Shown piece after piece: positions 1-5,063 of a stretch of 6,085 nucleotides of DNA. A program made the translations under genes and the position numbers. Position 1 is the stretch's first letter. The number at the start of each line of letters is the position of its first letter. Origin of the DNA: an uncultured Shinella sp. (lineage in GTDB: Bacteria > Pseudomonadota > Alphaproteobacteria > Rhizobiales > Rhizobiaceae). Where the stretch lies: contig CAMLOC010000244.1 in the NCBI GenBank assembly GCA_946481465.1, positions 1 to 6,085 of the forward strand, given 5' to 3'. The notes beneath the pieces were generated by a model. It was not told where the DNA came from. It did not search any database and saw only the letters and a list, made by a program, of their open reading frames with translations.

Positions 1-739
1 TCCGCCGCAGCGCCTCCGGGTAGCGCTTGAAAAGCCGGTGCATTTCCTCCGGGGGCTTGAGGTAGCGGTCGGCGTGGCGCTCGCGCAGGAAGCCGGCATT
101 GTCGATGGTGACGTTGTGGCGGATGCAGGTGACGATATCCTGCAGCATGCGCCGGGCAGGCGCGTGGTAGAACACGTCGTTGGTGACGACGGTGGGCACG
201 CCATGGCGGGCGGCGAGGTTGGAAAGGTCGAACAGCCGCAGTTGGTCGTTCGGCCGGCGGCGCAGCGTGAGGGCGAGGTAGCAGCGGTCCCTGAAATGTT
301 CGCGCAGGCGGCGCAGCTGGAAGGCGGCGGTCTCGTCCGCCTCGTGGGGCACCAGCACGGCGAGAAGGCCCTCGCTCCATTCTGTGACGTCCGCCCAGTC
401 GAGATGGCATTTCCCCTTGCCGGCCCTCTTCTTGCCGATGGTGAGCAGGCGGCAGAGGCGGCCATAGGCAGCGCGGTCGGTCGGGTAGACGAGCAGCGAC
501 ATGCCATCGACAAGGTCGAGCCGGCAGCCGACCACCAGCCGCACCTTCGGGCTATCCGCCGGAAGCTCCCGCGAGGCCTTGAAGGCCTGGACGACGCCGG
601 CAAGGCTGTTGCGGTCGACGACGGCCAGCGCCTCGATGCCAAGAGCGCTCGCCTGCGCAAACAGCTCCGCACAACTGCTCGCCCCGCGCAGGAACGAGAA
701 ATGGGACGTCACCTGAAGCTCGGCATAACGCGGTTTCAT
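1..739 (-). CDS. dnaE2: Error-prone DNA polymerase DnaE2, N-terminal part (runs off the left edge)
   Basis: This is the first 246 codons of an alternative C-family DNA polymerase that does SOS-induced translesion synthesis with ImuA and ImuB. The frame stays open to the edge of the window. The translation starts MKPRYAELQVTSHFSFLRG and continues with VVDRNSLAG (residues 40-48), LVVGCRLDL, LVYPTDRAAYGRLCRLLT and KCHLDW, the hallmark N-terminal (PHP) region of proteobacterial DnaE2. PHP metal ligands look degraded: the usual HxH is QVT (residues 9-11) and the usual DH is DR (42-43), so nuclease activity is unlikely. The polymerase active site lies outside the window. The ATG overlaps the imuB stop as ATGA and has no strong Shine-Dalgarno (only a weak GGGA), which suggests translational coupling. 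It should be expressed with imuAB under LexA control. Identification is by recognised family sequence, with high confidence. Confidence 0.95.
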   Translation of the reverse strand, partial: MKPRYAELQVTSHFSFLRGASSCAELFAQASALGIEALAVVDRNSLAGVVQAFKASRELPADSPKVRLVVGCRLDLVDGMSLLVYPTDRAAYGRLCRLLTIGKKRAGKGKCHLDWADVTEWSEGLLAVLVPHEADETAAFQLRRLREHFRDRCYLALTLRRRPNDQLRLFDLSNLAARHGVPTVVTNDVFYHAPARRMLQDIVTCIRHNVTIDNAGFLRERHADRYLKPPEEMHRLFKRYPEALRR

Positions 740-2259
740 GCAAAAATCCCGTGCAGGAACCAGCGGCCGGCGCCGCTTGCCGCCTGCTCCTCATTGCCGG
801 AACGGAAGAGCCAGAAGCGCTCCCCTTCGGCGTCCTCGACCTGGAAATAATCCCGCACGGCCGCCAGTTCGGCATCGCGCTTCCACCATTCGCCGAAGAT
901 GCGCTCCGGCCCGTCGGCCCGCTTGACCAGCCGCCGCACGCCGCGCCAGGTGAAGGAGGCGGGCGGATGGTCGGGCAGGAGCGCCATGACCTCGATGGGC
1001 TCCGGCCGCGCCAGCAGCCGCGCGGGGCGCGGCCAACGGCTCGGCCAGGTTATGCCCGTCTCGGGCGAAAGCGGCGGAATGCGGCGGAAGGAGCGCTCCG
1101 GCACGTCGCTTTCGACCGGGGCGATGCGATAGAGGCGCGCGGCGCCGATGCGATTGGCGATCACGTCGACGAGGCCGGCAAGGTCCGCCTCCCCCTCCTC
1201 GATCAGCGAGGAGACGGCCTGCTGGAGGACGAGCGGTTCGGCGAGCGTTGCCGTCAGGTCCATGATCTCGATGCCGAAGCCGGGATCGATCGTCTCGATG
1301 CGGTCCGTCAGGAGGCGGACGAGCTGTTTCGTGTCGCGCACGGCGCGCGCCGTGCCGACGCGGATCGCCTGCAGGGAATTGTCGACGCGGTGGAAGAGGA
1401 GATCGAGCCGGCGAGCGCCGAGGCCGCGTTTTTCCAGCGCGGCGCAGAGATCGTGCACGAGGCCGGTCGTGTAGCGCGCGATGGTCTCGGCGGCGCCGAT
1501 CGGCTCGCCGAAAACCTTGCGGACCGTGACGAGCTCCGGGTCGCGCAGCGGATCGACGGGTTCGCAAACCGTGCCCTGGAGCTGGTCGAGCCGGCGGCCG
1601 AGGAGCGGGCCGAAGCGCAGGACGAGCGGCGCACGCGGCACGGCGAGCACGTCGCCGATCGCCGAAAAGCCGAGCATGTGGAGGCCCGTCACGGTTTCCG
1701 GCTCGATCCGCAGCCCGAGGATCGGCAGGGGCGACACGGCCTCGCCCGCCTTGCCCGGCGGTATGATGCATACGGGATCGGCCAGGAAGCGGGCGGCGGC
1801 GTGGGCCGCGCCCCAACTGTCGGCGACGGCAGCGCGGGCGAATATGCCGGAGGCGGCAAGCCGGTTGACGAGGCCGCTCAGCATGCGCGCCTCGCCGCCG
1901 TGCAGGTGATCGGCCCCGGTCGTGTCGATGACGAGACCGTCCGGCGGATCGGGGGCGACGATGGGCGCATAGTGCTGCAGGGCCCAGAGCGCGAGGCGGC
2001 TCAAGGCGGCGGCATCGGCGGCGGGGTCGGCGGGCATGGTGGCAACGTCCGGCAGCAGCGCATGGGCCTTGGTGAGCGGCATGCCGACGCGCAGGCCCGC
2101 CTGCTCGGCCGGCCGGCTTACCGCCGTCAGGATGCGGCGCGCGCCGTCGCGGCCGATGAGCACGAGCCGGCTATCGGACGGCGGCGCCGAAGTGCCGAGC
2201 GCCCGCCGCAGGCGATCGATCGGCCAGCCGGGAAGAAAAAGCGATACGACCCTCGGCAT
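736..2259 (-). CDS. imuB: ImuB, catalytically inactive Y-family polymerase-like mutasome subunit
   Basis: The 507-residue protein is of usual length for ImuB, the adaptor of the SOS mutasome that links DnaE2 to the sliding clamp and to ImuA. It begins MPRVVSLFLPGWPIDRLRR, the family N-terminus. The first catalytic aspartate of true Y-family polymerases is absent in FLPGWP, and the usual SIDE motif reads VIDTTG (residues 110-115), so the glutamate is lost too; this is known for ImuB. Palm and fingers regions come first, then a helix-hairpin-helix-like stretch (IGDVLAVPRAPLVLRFG), a little-finger region, the conserved PVESDVPERSFR, and a C-terminal domain with GEWWKRD and RFWLFR. No clear QxxLF clamp-binding motif stands where related ImuBs carry it (the region near VLQQAVSSL). 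I chose ATG 2259 over a TTG at 2277 because GGAGG lies 6 nt upstream and the family N-terminus begins there. The start overlaps imuA by 89 bp; the TGA stop overlaps the dnaE2 ATG. Confidence 0.95.
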   Translation of the reverse strand: MPRVVSLFLPGWPIDRLRRALGTSAPPSDSRLVLIGRDGARRILTAVSRPAEQAGLRVGMPLTKAHALLPDVATMPADPAADAAALSRLALWALQHYAPIVAPDPPDGLVIDTTGADHLHGGEARMLSGLVNRLAASGIFARAAVADSWGAAHAAARFLADPVCIIPPGKAGEAVSPLPILGLRIEPETVTGLHMLGFSAIGDVLAVPRAPLVLRFGPLLGRRLDQLQGTVCEPVDPLRDPELVTVRKVFGEPIGAAETIARYTTGLVHDLCAALEKRGLGARRLDLLFHRVDNSLQAIRVGTARAVRDTKQLVRLLTDRIETIDPGFGIEIMDLTATLAEPLVLQQAVSSLIEEGEADLAGLVDVIANRIGAARLYRIAPVESDVPERSFRRIPPLSPETGITWPSRWPRPARLLARPEPIEVMALLPDHPPASFTWRGVRRLVKRADGPERIFGEWWKRDAELAAVRDYFQVEDAEGERFWLFRSGNEEQAASGAGRWFLHGIFA

Positions 2260-2932
2260 CGGTGGCCTCCACGTCAAACTCCGCCGCCTCGCCAGCCCGG
2301 CAGCGGGCCAGCTCCAGCAGCCATTGCGCCCGGCCGATGCCCGGCACGGGAAGGGGGGCGGAGGGCCGCATATAGACCCGCCAGCGCGTCACGGCGGCGG
2401 AGGGTTGCGCAAGCGCATCCGCCTCCTTCCGGTGGCGGAAGCGGCGCAGGGCAAGGCCGAGCGTGCCGCCGGCCTCCGCGGCAAGCTGCAGGCGGCGCGA
2501 GGCGCTCATCGACAGGCGCGCCACCTCCGCGACGACGGCGCCGAGCCCGCCATGGCGCAGCCCCTCCTCGAAACAGAGGAGCAGGCTCTTCTCGTCGCCT
2601 GCCTCCACATAAAGGACACGGCCGGGCGTAAGACCCGCCTGTGCCAGCGCCGGCGCGAAAAGATCGGGCCGCGTCAGGCACCACAGCACCTGCCCCTTCG
2701 TGCGCGCGGCGATGCCCGCGGCAAAGAGCATGGCGGCGCCGGCCTCGACGGCATCGTTGCCGCCGCCGCAGATCTCGTGCAGGCTGGCCAGCGCCAGCCC
2801 GCCGCCCGGCAGCCGCTCGTCGATCTCCGGCACGCCGAAGGGCAGCACCGCCCGCTCGCGCCGGGCGCGGCCGTCGAACTGCCGGATGCGGTCGCGCAGA
2901 TCGGCGACAACGGCATGGGCGCAGGCGGACAT
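2171..2932 (-). CDS. imuA: ImuA, RecA-like SOS mutasome protein
   Basis: The 253-residue protein is the first gene of the imuA-imuB-dnaE2 cassette and a RecA/SulA-related accessory factor of SOS mutagenesis. LPFGVPEIDERLPGGGL (about residues 30-46) followed by ASLHEICG (49-56) is the typical opening of the RecA-like fold. The Walker A glycine-lysine-threonine is missing: GGGNDAVEAG follows EIC, so nucleotide binding like that of RecA is doubtful. A Walker B-like strand reads LGAVVAEV. The C-terminus has the family ending WLLELARCRAGEAAEFDVE and FSSRLADR. A TTG at 2962 would extend the frame by 10 codons, but the LexA box begins only 4 bp upstream of it, so a transcript from the SOS promoter could hardly include a leader for it. 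ATG 2932 is therefore preferred, with a weak GGGAG about 12 nt upstream. It ends inside imuB, so the two are probably translationally coupled. Confidence 0.92.
   Translation of the reverse strand: MSACAHAVVADLRDRIRQFDGRARRERAVLPFGVPEIDERLPGGGLALASLHEICGGGNDAVEAGAAMLFAAGIAARTKGQVLWCLTRPDLFAPALAQAGLTPGRVLYVEAGDEKSLLLCFEEGLRHGGLGAVVAEVARLSMSASRRLQLAAEAGGTLGLALRRFRHRKEADALAQPSAAVTRWRVYMRPSAPLPVPGIGRAQWLLELARCRAGEAAEFDVEATDAEGRIAFSSRLADRSPAAGARHFGAAVR
2266..2270 (-). promoter_or_regulatory. Ribosome binding site of imuB, inside imuA
   Basis: GGAGG on the minus strand lies 6 nt before ATG 2259. It decides the imuB start over the upstream TTG at 2277. It sits within the last 100 bases of the imuA reading frame, so ribosomes finishing imuA pass over it. 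Confidence 0.8.
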
Positions 2933-2965
2933 CGGCTTGGCGGGCTCCCGGTTGAAAGGCAATAT

Positions 2966-2980
2966 GTTCTTTATTTGTTC
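2966..2980 (-). promoter_or_regulatory. LexA (SOS) box of the imuA-imuB-dnaE2 operon
   Basis: The plus strand reads GTTC-TTTATTT-GTTC, a perfect direct-repeat LexA operator of the alphaproteobacterial type (GTTC-N7-GTTC; GAAC-N7-GAAC on the coding strand). It ends 33 bp upstream of the imuA ATG at 2932 and covers the likely -10 region. LexA would therefore block RNA polymerase until RecA-stimulated cleavage after DNA damage. Motif and gene context agree fully. Confidence 0.93.
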
Positions 2981-3000
2981 TCAAATTCCGCAAGAGTCAA
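2972..3000 (-). promoter_or_regulatory. Probable housekeeping promoter of imuA (-35/-10)
   Basis: On the minus strand a near-consensus -35, TTGACT, occupies 3000-2995. The -10 region expected 17-18 bp further on falls at about 2977-2971, inside the LexA box, where the sequence (CAAATAA) is AT-rich but poor against TATAAT. Transcription would begin near 2965 and give a leader of about 30 nt to ATG 2932. The -35 is convincing; the -10 is weak. Confidence 0.6.
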
Positions 3001-3043
3001 TCGCCGCCTCGCGGGGGAAAGATCACAGTTTGAATCATCGGCG

Positions 3044-3068
3044 GGAACCAAGTGGCGCGGCGAAAGTT
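3044..3068 (+). promoter_or_regulatory. EcfG-type general stress promoter of the plus-strand DUF883-like gene
   Basis: GGAAC (3044-3048), a 16-bp spacer and AGTT (3065-3068) match the GGAAC-N16/17-CGTT consensus of the alphaproteobacterial general stress sigma factor with one mismatch in the -10. The wider stretch starts GGGAACCAAG and ends GTTC, just like the perfect EcfG-type promoter of the convergent gene at 3847-3871. The start codon at 3107 lies about 38 bp past the -10. Confidence 0.72.
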
Positions 3069-3093
3069 CTCCTTTCGCCATTCCATCAAATCC

Positions 3094-3098
3094 AGGAG
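3094..3098 (+). promoter_or_regulatory. Ribosome binding site deciding the start at 3107
   Basis: AGGAG lies only 2 nt before an ATG at 3101 but 8 nt before the in-frame ATG at 3107. The second spacing is normal, so the protein most likely begins MADEKS rather than MSMADEKS. Confidence 0.7.
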
Positions 3099-3106
3099 AC
3101 ATGTCC

Positions 3107-3412
3107 ATGGCTGACGAAAAGAGCACCGGCAAACGCACGCTCGGCGTCGTTGAAGGGCGCGACAGCATTTCGGAAGACGCCCGCGCCGCGGCAGCGGAGG
3201 CAACGGTGAACGAGCAGATCGAGGCGCTGAAGGCGGAAATCAGCCGACTGAAGGAATCGGCCGGGCTGATCGCCGAAGGCACCGGCCAGCTTGCGGTCGC
3301 CAAGGCGGAATCCGTGCGCGACGAGGTGCGCCAGACCATCCAGGCCAATCCGCTCGCCGCCCTCGCCGGCGCCGCCTTCATCGGCTACCTGTTCGGTCTT
3401 CGCCACCGGTGA
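3107..3412 (+). CDS. Small DUF883/ElaB-like membrane-anchored stress protein
   Basis: This 101-residue protein begins MADEKSTGKRTLGVVEG. It has an alanine- and glutamate-rich helical middle (about residues 24-78, with EQIEALKAEISRLKES likely forming a coiled coil) and a short hydrophobic C-terminal segment (82-97, NPLAALAGAAFIGYLFG) closed by basic RHR. A charged helix followed by 'NPLAAL-GA-A-GYLFG' and terminal arginines is the layout of DUF883/ElaB-YqjD proteins. These are tail-anchored in the inner membrane, and in E. coli some members bind ribosomes in stationary phase. No enzymatic motif is visible. It has its own EcfG-type promoter, is divergent from imuA, and converges on a second protein of the same layout. 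Family assignment is by layout and motif, not by a search; the exact role is unknown. Confidence 0.85.
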   Translation: MADEKSTGKRTLGVVEGRDSISEDARAAAAEATVNEQIEALKAEISRLKESAGLIAEGTGQLAVAKAESVRDEVRQTIQANPLAALAGAAFIGYLFGLRHR

Positions 3413-3419
3413 AAGCCAT

Positions 3420-3438
3420 CCCCGGGCCCAGCCCGGGG
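3420..3438. terminator. GC-rich hairpin just after the plus-strand gene
   Basis: CCCCGGGC (3420-3427), loop CCA, and GCCCGGGG (3431-3438) form a perfect 8-bp stem starting 8 nt past the stop at 3412. No T tract follows, so it is not a classical intrinsic terminator. It may protect the 3' end or help the better terminator further on. Confidence 0.45.
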
Positions 3439-3461
3439 GAACCCGATGCGGCAAAGGCATG

Positions 3462-3486
3462 AAAAAGCCCGGCAGAGCCGGGCTTT
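3462..3486. terminator. Bidirectional rho-independent terminator between convergent genes
   Basis: AAAGCCCGGC (3464-3473), loop AGA, and GCCGGGCTTT (3477-3486) form a perfect 10-bp stem. On the minus strand it is followed by five T (3466-3462), a good terminator placed 8 bp after the stop of the minus-strand gene at 3494. In the plus direction only three T follow before mixed sequence, so it is weaker but still plausible for the gene ending at 3412. Confidence 0.88.
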
Positions 3487-3493
3487 CGTCTGT

Positions 3494-3817
3494 TCAGAAC
3501 CAGCGCTCGCGGCGAGGCGGTTCGTTTTCGAGCGAGCCGAGCAGGTAACCGAGGACGACGCCGGCAAGGCCTGCCGTCAGGACGACCGTCGACAGGCCCG
3601 CGGGATGTTCGCGCGCGGCCTGCGCCACGGCGGCGCCTTCGTTGCGCACATATCTGGTTGCCGAGCGGACGGCCGGACGGGCGGCCTCGACGGCATTGCC
3701 GGCGCGATCGCGGACCGCCTCATAGGCCTCGCTGCCGCGCTCGCCAAGATCCTTCTGGAGCTGGGCGATCTCTGCGCGCAGGGCGGAAATCTGGGATTGG
3801 ACGTCGTTGCTTGCCAT
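3494..3817 (-). CDS. Small DUF883-like membrane-anchored stress protein (second of a convergent pair)
   Basis: This 107-residue protein begins MASNDVQSQISALRAE. An amphipathic helical part (about residues 5-70, including ISALRAEIAQLQKDLGERG) is followed by a hydrophobic segment (74-94, LSTVVLTAGLAGVVLGYLLG) and a charged tail ending RRERWF. This is the DUF883/YqjD layout: a coiled-coil-prone cytoplasmic helix with one C-terminal membrane anchor rich in glycine. The start at 3817 is supported by AAGGAG (3829-3824) with 6-nt spacing. A perfect EcfG-type promoter sits 30 bp upstream, so it should be induced in stationary phase or under stress, like its convergent neighbour. It is similar in plan to that neighbour but not an obvious recent duplicate. 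Readthrough from the upstream regulator gene is possible. Molecular function is unknown. Confidence 0.87.
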   Translation of the reverse strand: MASNDVQSQISALRAEIAQLQKDLGERGSEAYEAVRDRAGNAVEAARPAVRSATRYVRNEGAAVAQAAREHPAGLSTVVLTAGLAGVVLGYLLGSLENEPPRRERWF

Positions 3818-3819
3818 TG

Positions 3820-3846
3820 CGGTCTCCTTCTCAGCAATGGAGACCG
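3820..3846. repeat. 8-bp inverted repeat between promoter and start of the minus-strand DUF883-like gene
   Basis: CGGTCTCC (3820-3827) and GGAGACCG (3839-3846) are perfectly complementary with an 11-nt centre. The dyad starts next to the -10 CGTT and, read on the minus strand, its 3' arm contains the GGAG of the Shine-Dalgarno. It could be an operator at the transcription start, or a leader hairpin hiding the ribosome binding site. Which depends on the true start point. Confidence 0.6.
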
Positions 3847-3871
3847 AACGGTTTCCCCGCGGCTTGGTTCC
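3847..3871 (-). promoter_or_regulatory. EcfG-type general stress promoter of the minus-strand DUF883-like gene
   Basis: On the minus strand GGAAC (3871-3867), a 16-bp spacer and CGTT (3850-3847) match the EcfG (general stress sigma) consensus perfectly. The start codon at 3817 lies about 30 bp downstream. The promoter begins only 23 bp after the end of the upstream regulator gene, which argues for separate control of the small gene. Confidence 0.85.
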
Positions 3872-3893
3872 CGGCCGCCGGGCGATTTGCCCC

Positions 3894-4913
3894 TCAGCCG
3901 GCCTGGCGGCGGCCGTCGCGGCGGATCTGCGAGGGCGTATCGCCGAAGGCGGCGCGGAAGCGCCGGGTGAAGTGCGACAGGCTCTCGAAGCCGGTCTCCA
4001 GCGCGATCTCGATCAGTGGCTTGTTGGTGCGCATCACCATGGTGAGCGCGGCGGCCATGCGGATCTTCATGTAGATCGCGCTCGGCGAGGCGCCCATGTC
4101 GCCCTCGAACAGCCGCTCGAGCTGGCGGCGGGAGACGCCCGTCATGGTGGCGATGCTGTCGATCGACAGGAGGTCCTCGGTGTGCTGCTCCATCATCAGG
4201 ATGGCGAGATGCACGCGGCGGTCGCGGGCTTCGAGGCCGAGCGGATTGCGCGGCTGCACGTCGGTCGCATCGCGCCGGTGGCGGATCTGCAGGATCTCCA
4301 GCGCGTTGCGCTCGGCCGCCTCGCCGACATGGTGGCGCACCAGCGTCGCGGCGAGATCGGCGACGCTGCTGCCGCCGGCGCAGGTGGCGACCTTTCCGTC
4401 GAAGCGGAAGATCTGCTCCGACGTCGCCTCGATATCGGGAAAGCGGCCGCGAAAATCGCGGTGATGCAGCCAGCTCACGCAGGCCGTGTGCCCCTTGAGG
4501 AGACCCGCCTCGGCCAGGATGAAGCTGCCCGTACACAGGCCGATCAGCCCGACGCCGGCCTGGGCCGCCTTGCGCAGATAGGCCTGGGCATAGCTGTCGA
4601 TGGGCTCCTCCACCGACAGGAGGCCGCCGACGACGGCGATATAGTCGAAACAGGCGGGATCGGCGAAGGGCGCGGTCGGGGCCACCTGGATGCCGCTCGA
4701 CGAGGTGATGAAGTTGCGCGTGCTGCTCAGGACGTCCCAGTCGCAATGGACGCGGCGCGAGCGGTCCTCGCTGTCGCTGGCCAGCCGCAAGGTATCGACG
4801 AACAGCGCGAAGGCGGACAGCGTGAAACTTTTCGACAGGATGAAACCGACGCGCAGCGCCTTCGGCGCCAGGGCGCCGTTCATCTCCTTCGACGTGCGAA
4901 CATCTGCCGCCAT
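3894..4913 (-). CDS. GlxA-family transcriptional regulator (DJ-1/PfpI-like domain plus AraC-type HTH)
   Basis: The 339-residue protein has two parts. Residues 20-190 form a class-I glutamine amidotransferase/DJ-1-like sensor domain: LRVGFILSKSFTLSAFALF, FDYIAVVGGLLS, and the nucleophile-elbow motif LIGLCTGSFILAEAGLLKG with Cys127. The usual His-Trp after the elbow reads VSWLHH, so catalysis is doubtful, as in other such regulators. Residues 240-335 are an AraC-type DNA-binding domain: SIDSIATMTGVSRRQLERLF, and IEIALETGFESLSHFTRRFR for the second helix-turn-helix. Several in-frame starts exist (5003, 4943, 4913, 4883). ATG 4913 is preferred because GGGAG lies 6 nt upstream; 5003 has no clear ribosome binding site. 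It follows the EamA transporter gene by 123 bp on the same strand and probably regulates it. Relatives respond to choline, carnitine or amino-acid derivatives, but the ligand here is unknown. Confidence 0.92.
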   Translation of the reverse strand: MAADVRTSKEMNGALAPKALRVGFILSKSFTLSAFALFVDTLRLASDSEDRSRRVHCDWDVLSSTRNFITSSSGIQVAPTAPFADPACFDYIAVVGGLLSVEEPIDSYAQAYLRKAAQAGVGLIGLCTGSFILAEAGLLKGHTACVSWLHHRDFRGRFPDIEATSEQIFRFDGKVATCAGGSSVADLAATLVRHHVGEAAERNALEILQIRHRRDATDVQPRNPLGLEARDRRVHLAILMMEQHTEDLLSIDSIATMTGVSRRQLERLFEGDMGASPSAIYMKIRMAAALTMVMRTNKPLIEIALETGFESLSHFTRRFRAAFGDTPSQIRRDGRRQAG

Positions 4914-4919
4914 CCAGCT

Positions 4920-4924
4920 CTCCC
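4920..4924 (-). promoter_or_regulatory. Ribosome binding site deciding the GlxA-type regulator start
   Basis: GGGAG on the minus strand is 6 nt before ATG 4913. The next in-frame ATG (4883) has AAGGAG directly against it with no spacing, and the longest possible start (5003) has no purine-rich site, so 4913 is the best start. Confidence 0.6.
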
Positions 4925-5015
4925 AGGCCGACCCGTCGCCCATTATCGCCGAAGGCGCGGACCGCTGGCAAGAGCCATAGCAGATTTCGCGCGCCGCCTC
5001 CATCGCCCGAACGGC

Positions 5016-5063
5016 GCCGGACGCGCGCAGGAGCCGCTAGCGGGCAAATCTGCGCGCGCCGGC
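5016..5063. other. Long imperfect hairpin spanning the EamA stop codon
   Basis: GCCGG-A-CGCGCGCAG (5016-5030) pairs with CTGCGCGCG-CCGGC (5050-5063) over 14 bp, with only A5021 bulged. The 19-nt loop holds the transporter stop codon and a separate 10-bp palindrome, CCGCTAGCGG (5034-5043). No T tract follows on the minus strand, so it is not a standard terminator. It may be an intercistronic structure that affects mRNA decay or readthrough into the regulator gene. Confidence 0.5.

Noticed and set aside
38..850. A 270-codon plus-strand frame opposite dnaE2
   Set aside because: The opposite strand encodes unmistakable DnaE2. The plus-strand translation has low-complexity composition typical of antisense frames.
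751..2631. A 626-codon open frame on the plus strand opposite imuA and imuB
   Set aside because: It is antisense to two recognised genes, is rich in Arg, Gly, Ala and Asp without motif structure, and has no plausible ribosome binding site. High GC content explains its length.
2036..3412. A 458-codon plus-strand version of the DUF883-like gene
   Set aside because: The upstream 350 codons are antisense to imuB and imuA and cross the LexA box and promoter region. The ribosome binding site at 3094-3098 and the EcfG-type promoter at 3044-3068 place the true start at 3107.
2971..3460. Minus-strand frames (136 and 124 codons) opposite the plus-strand DUF883-like gene
   Set aside because: They are antisense to a gene with its own promoter and ribosome binding site, and they show no domain features.
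3871..3882. Short GC dyad (CCGG-CCG-CCGG) after the regulator gene as a terminator
   Set aside because: The stem is only four base pairs with no T tract, and it overlaps the EcfG-type promoter; it is too weak to call.
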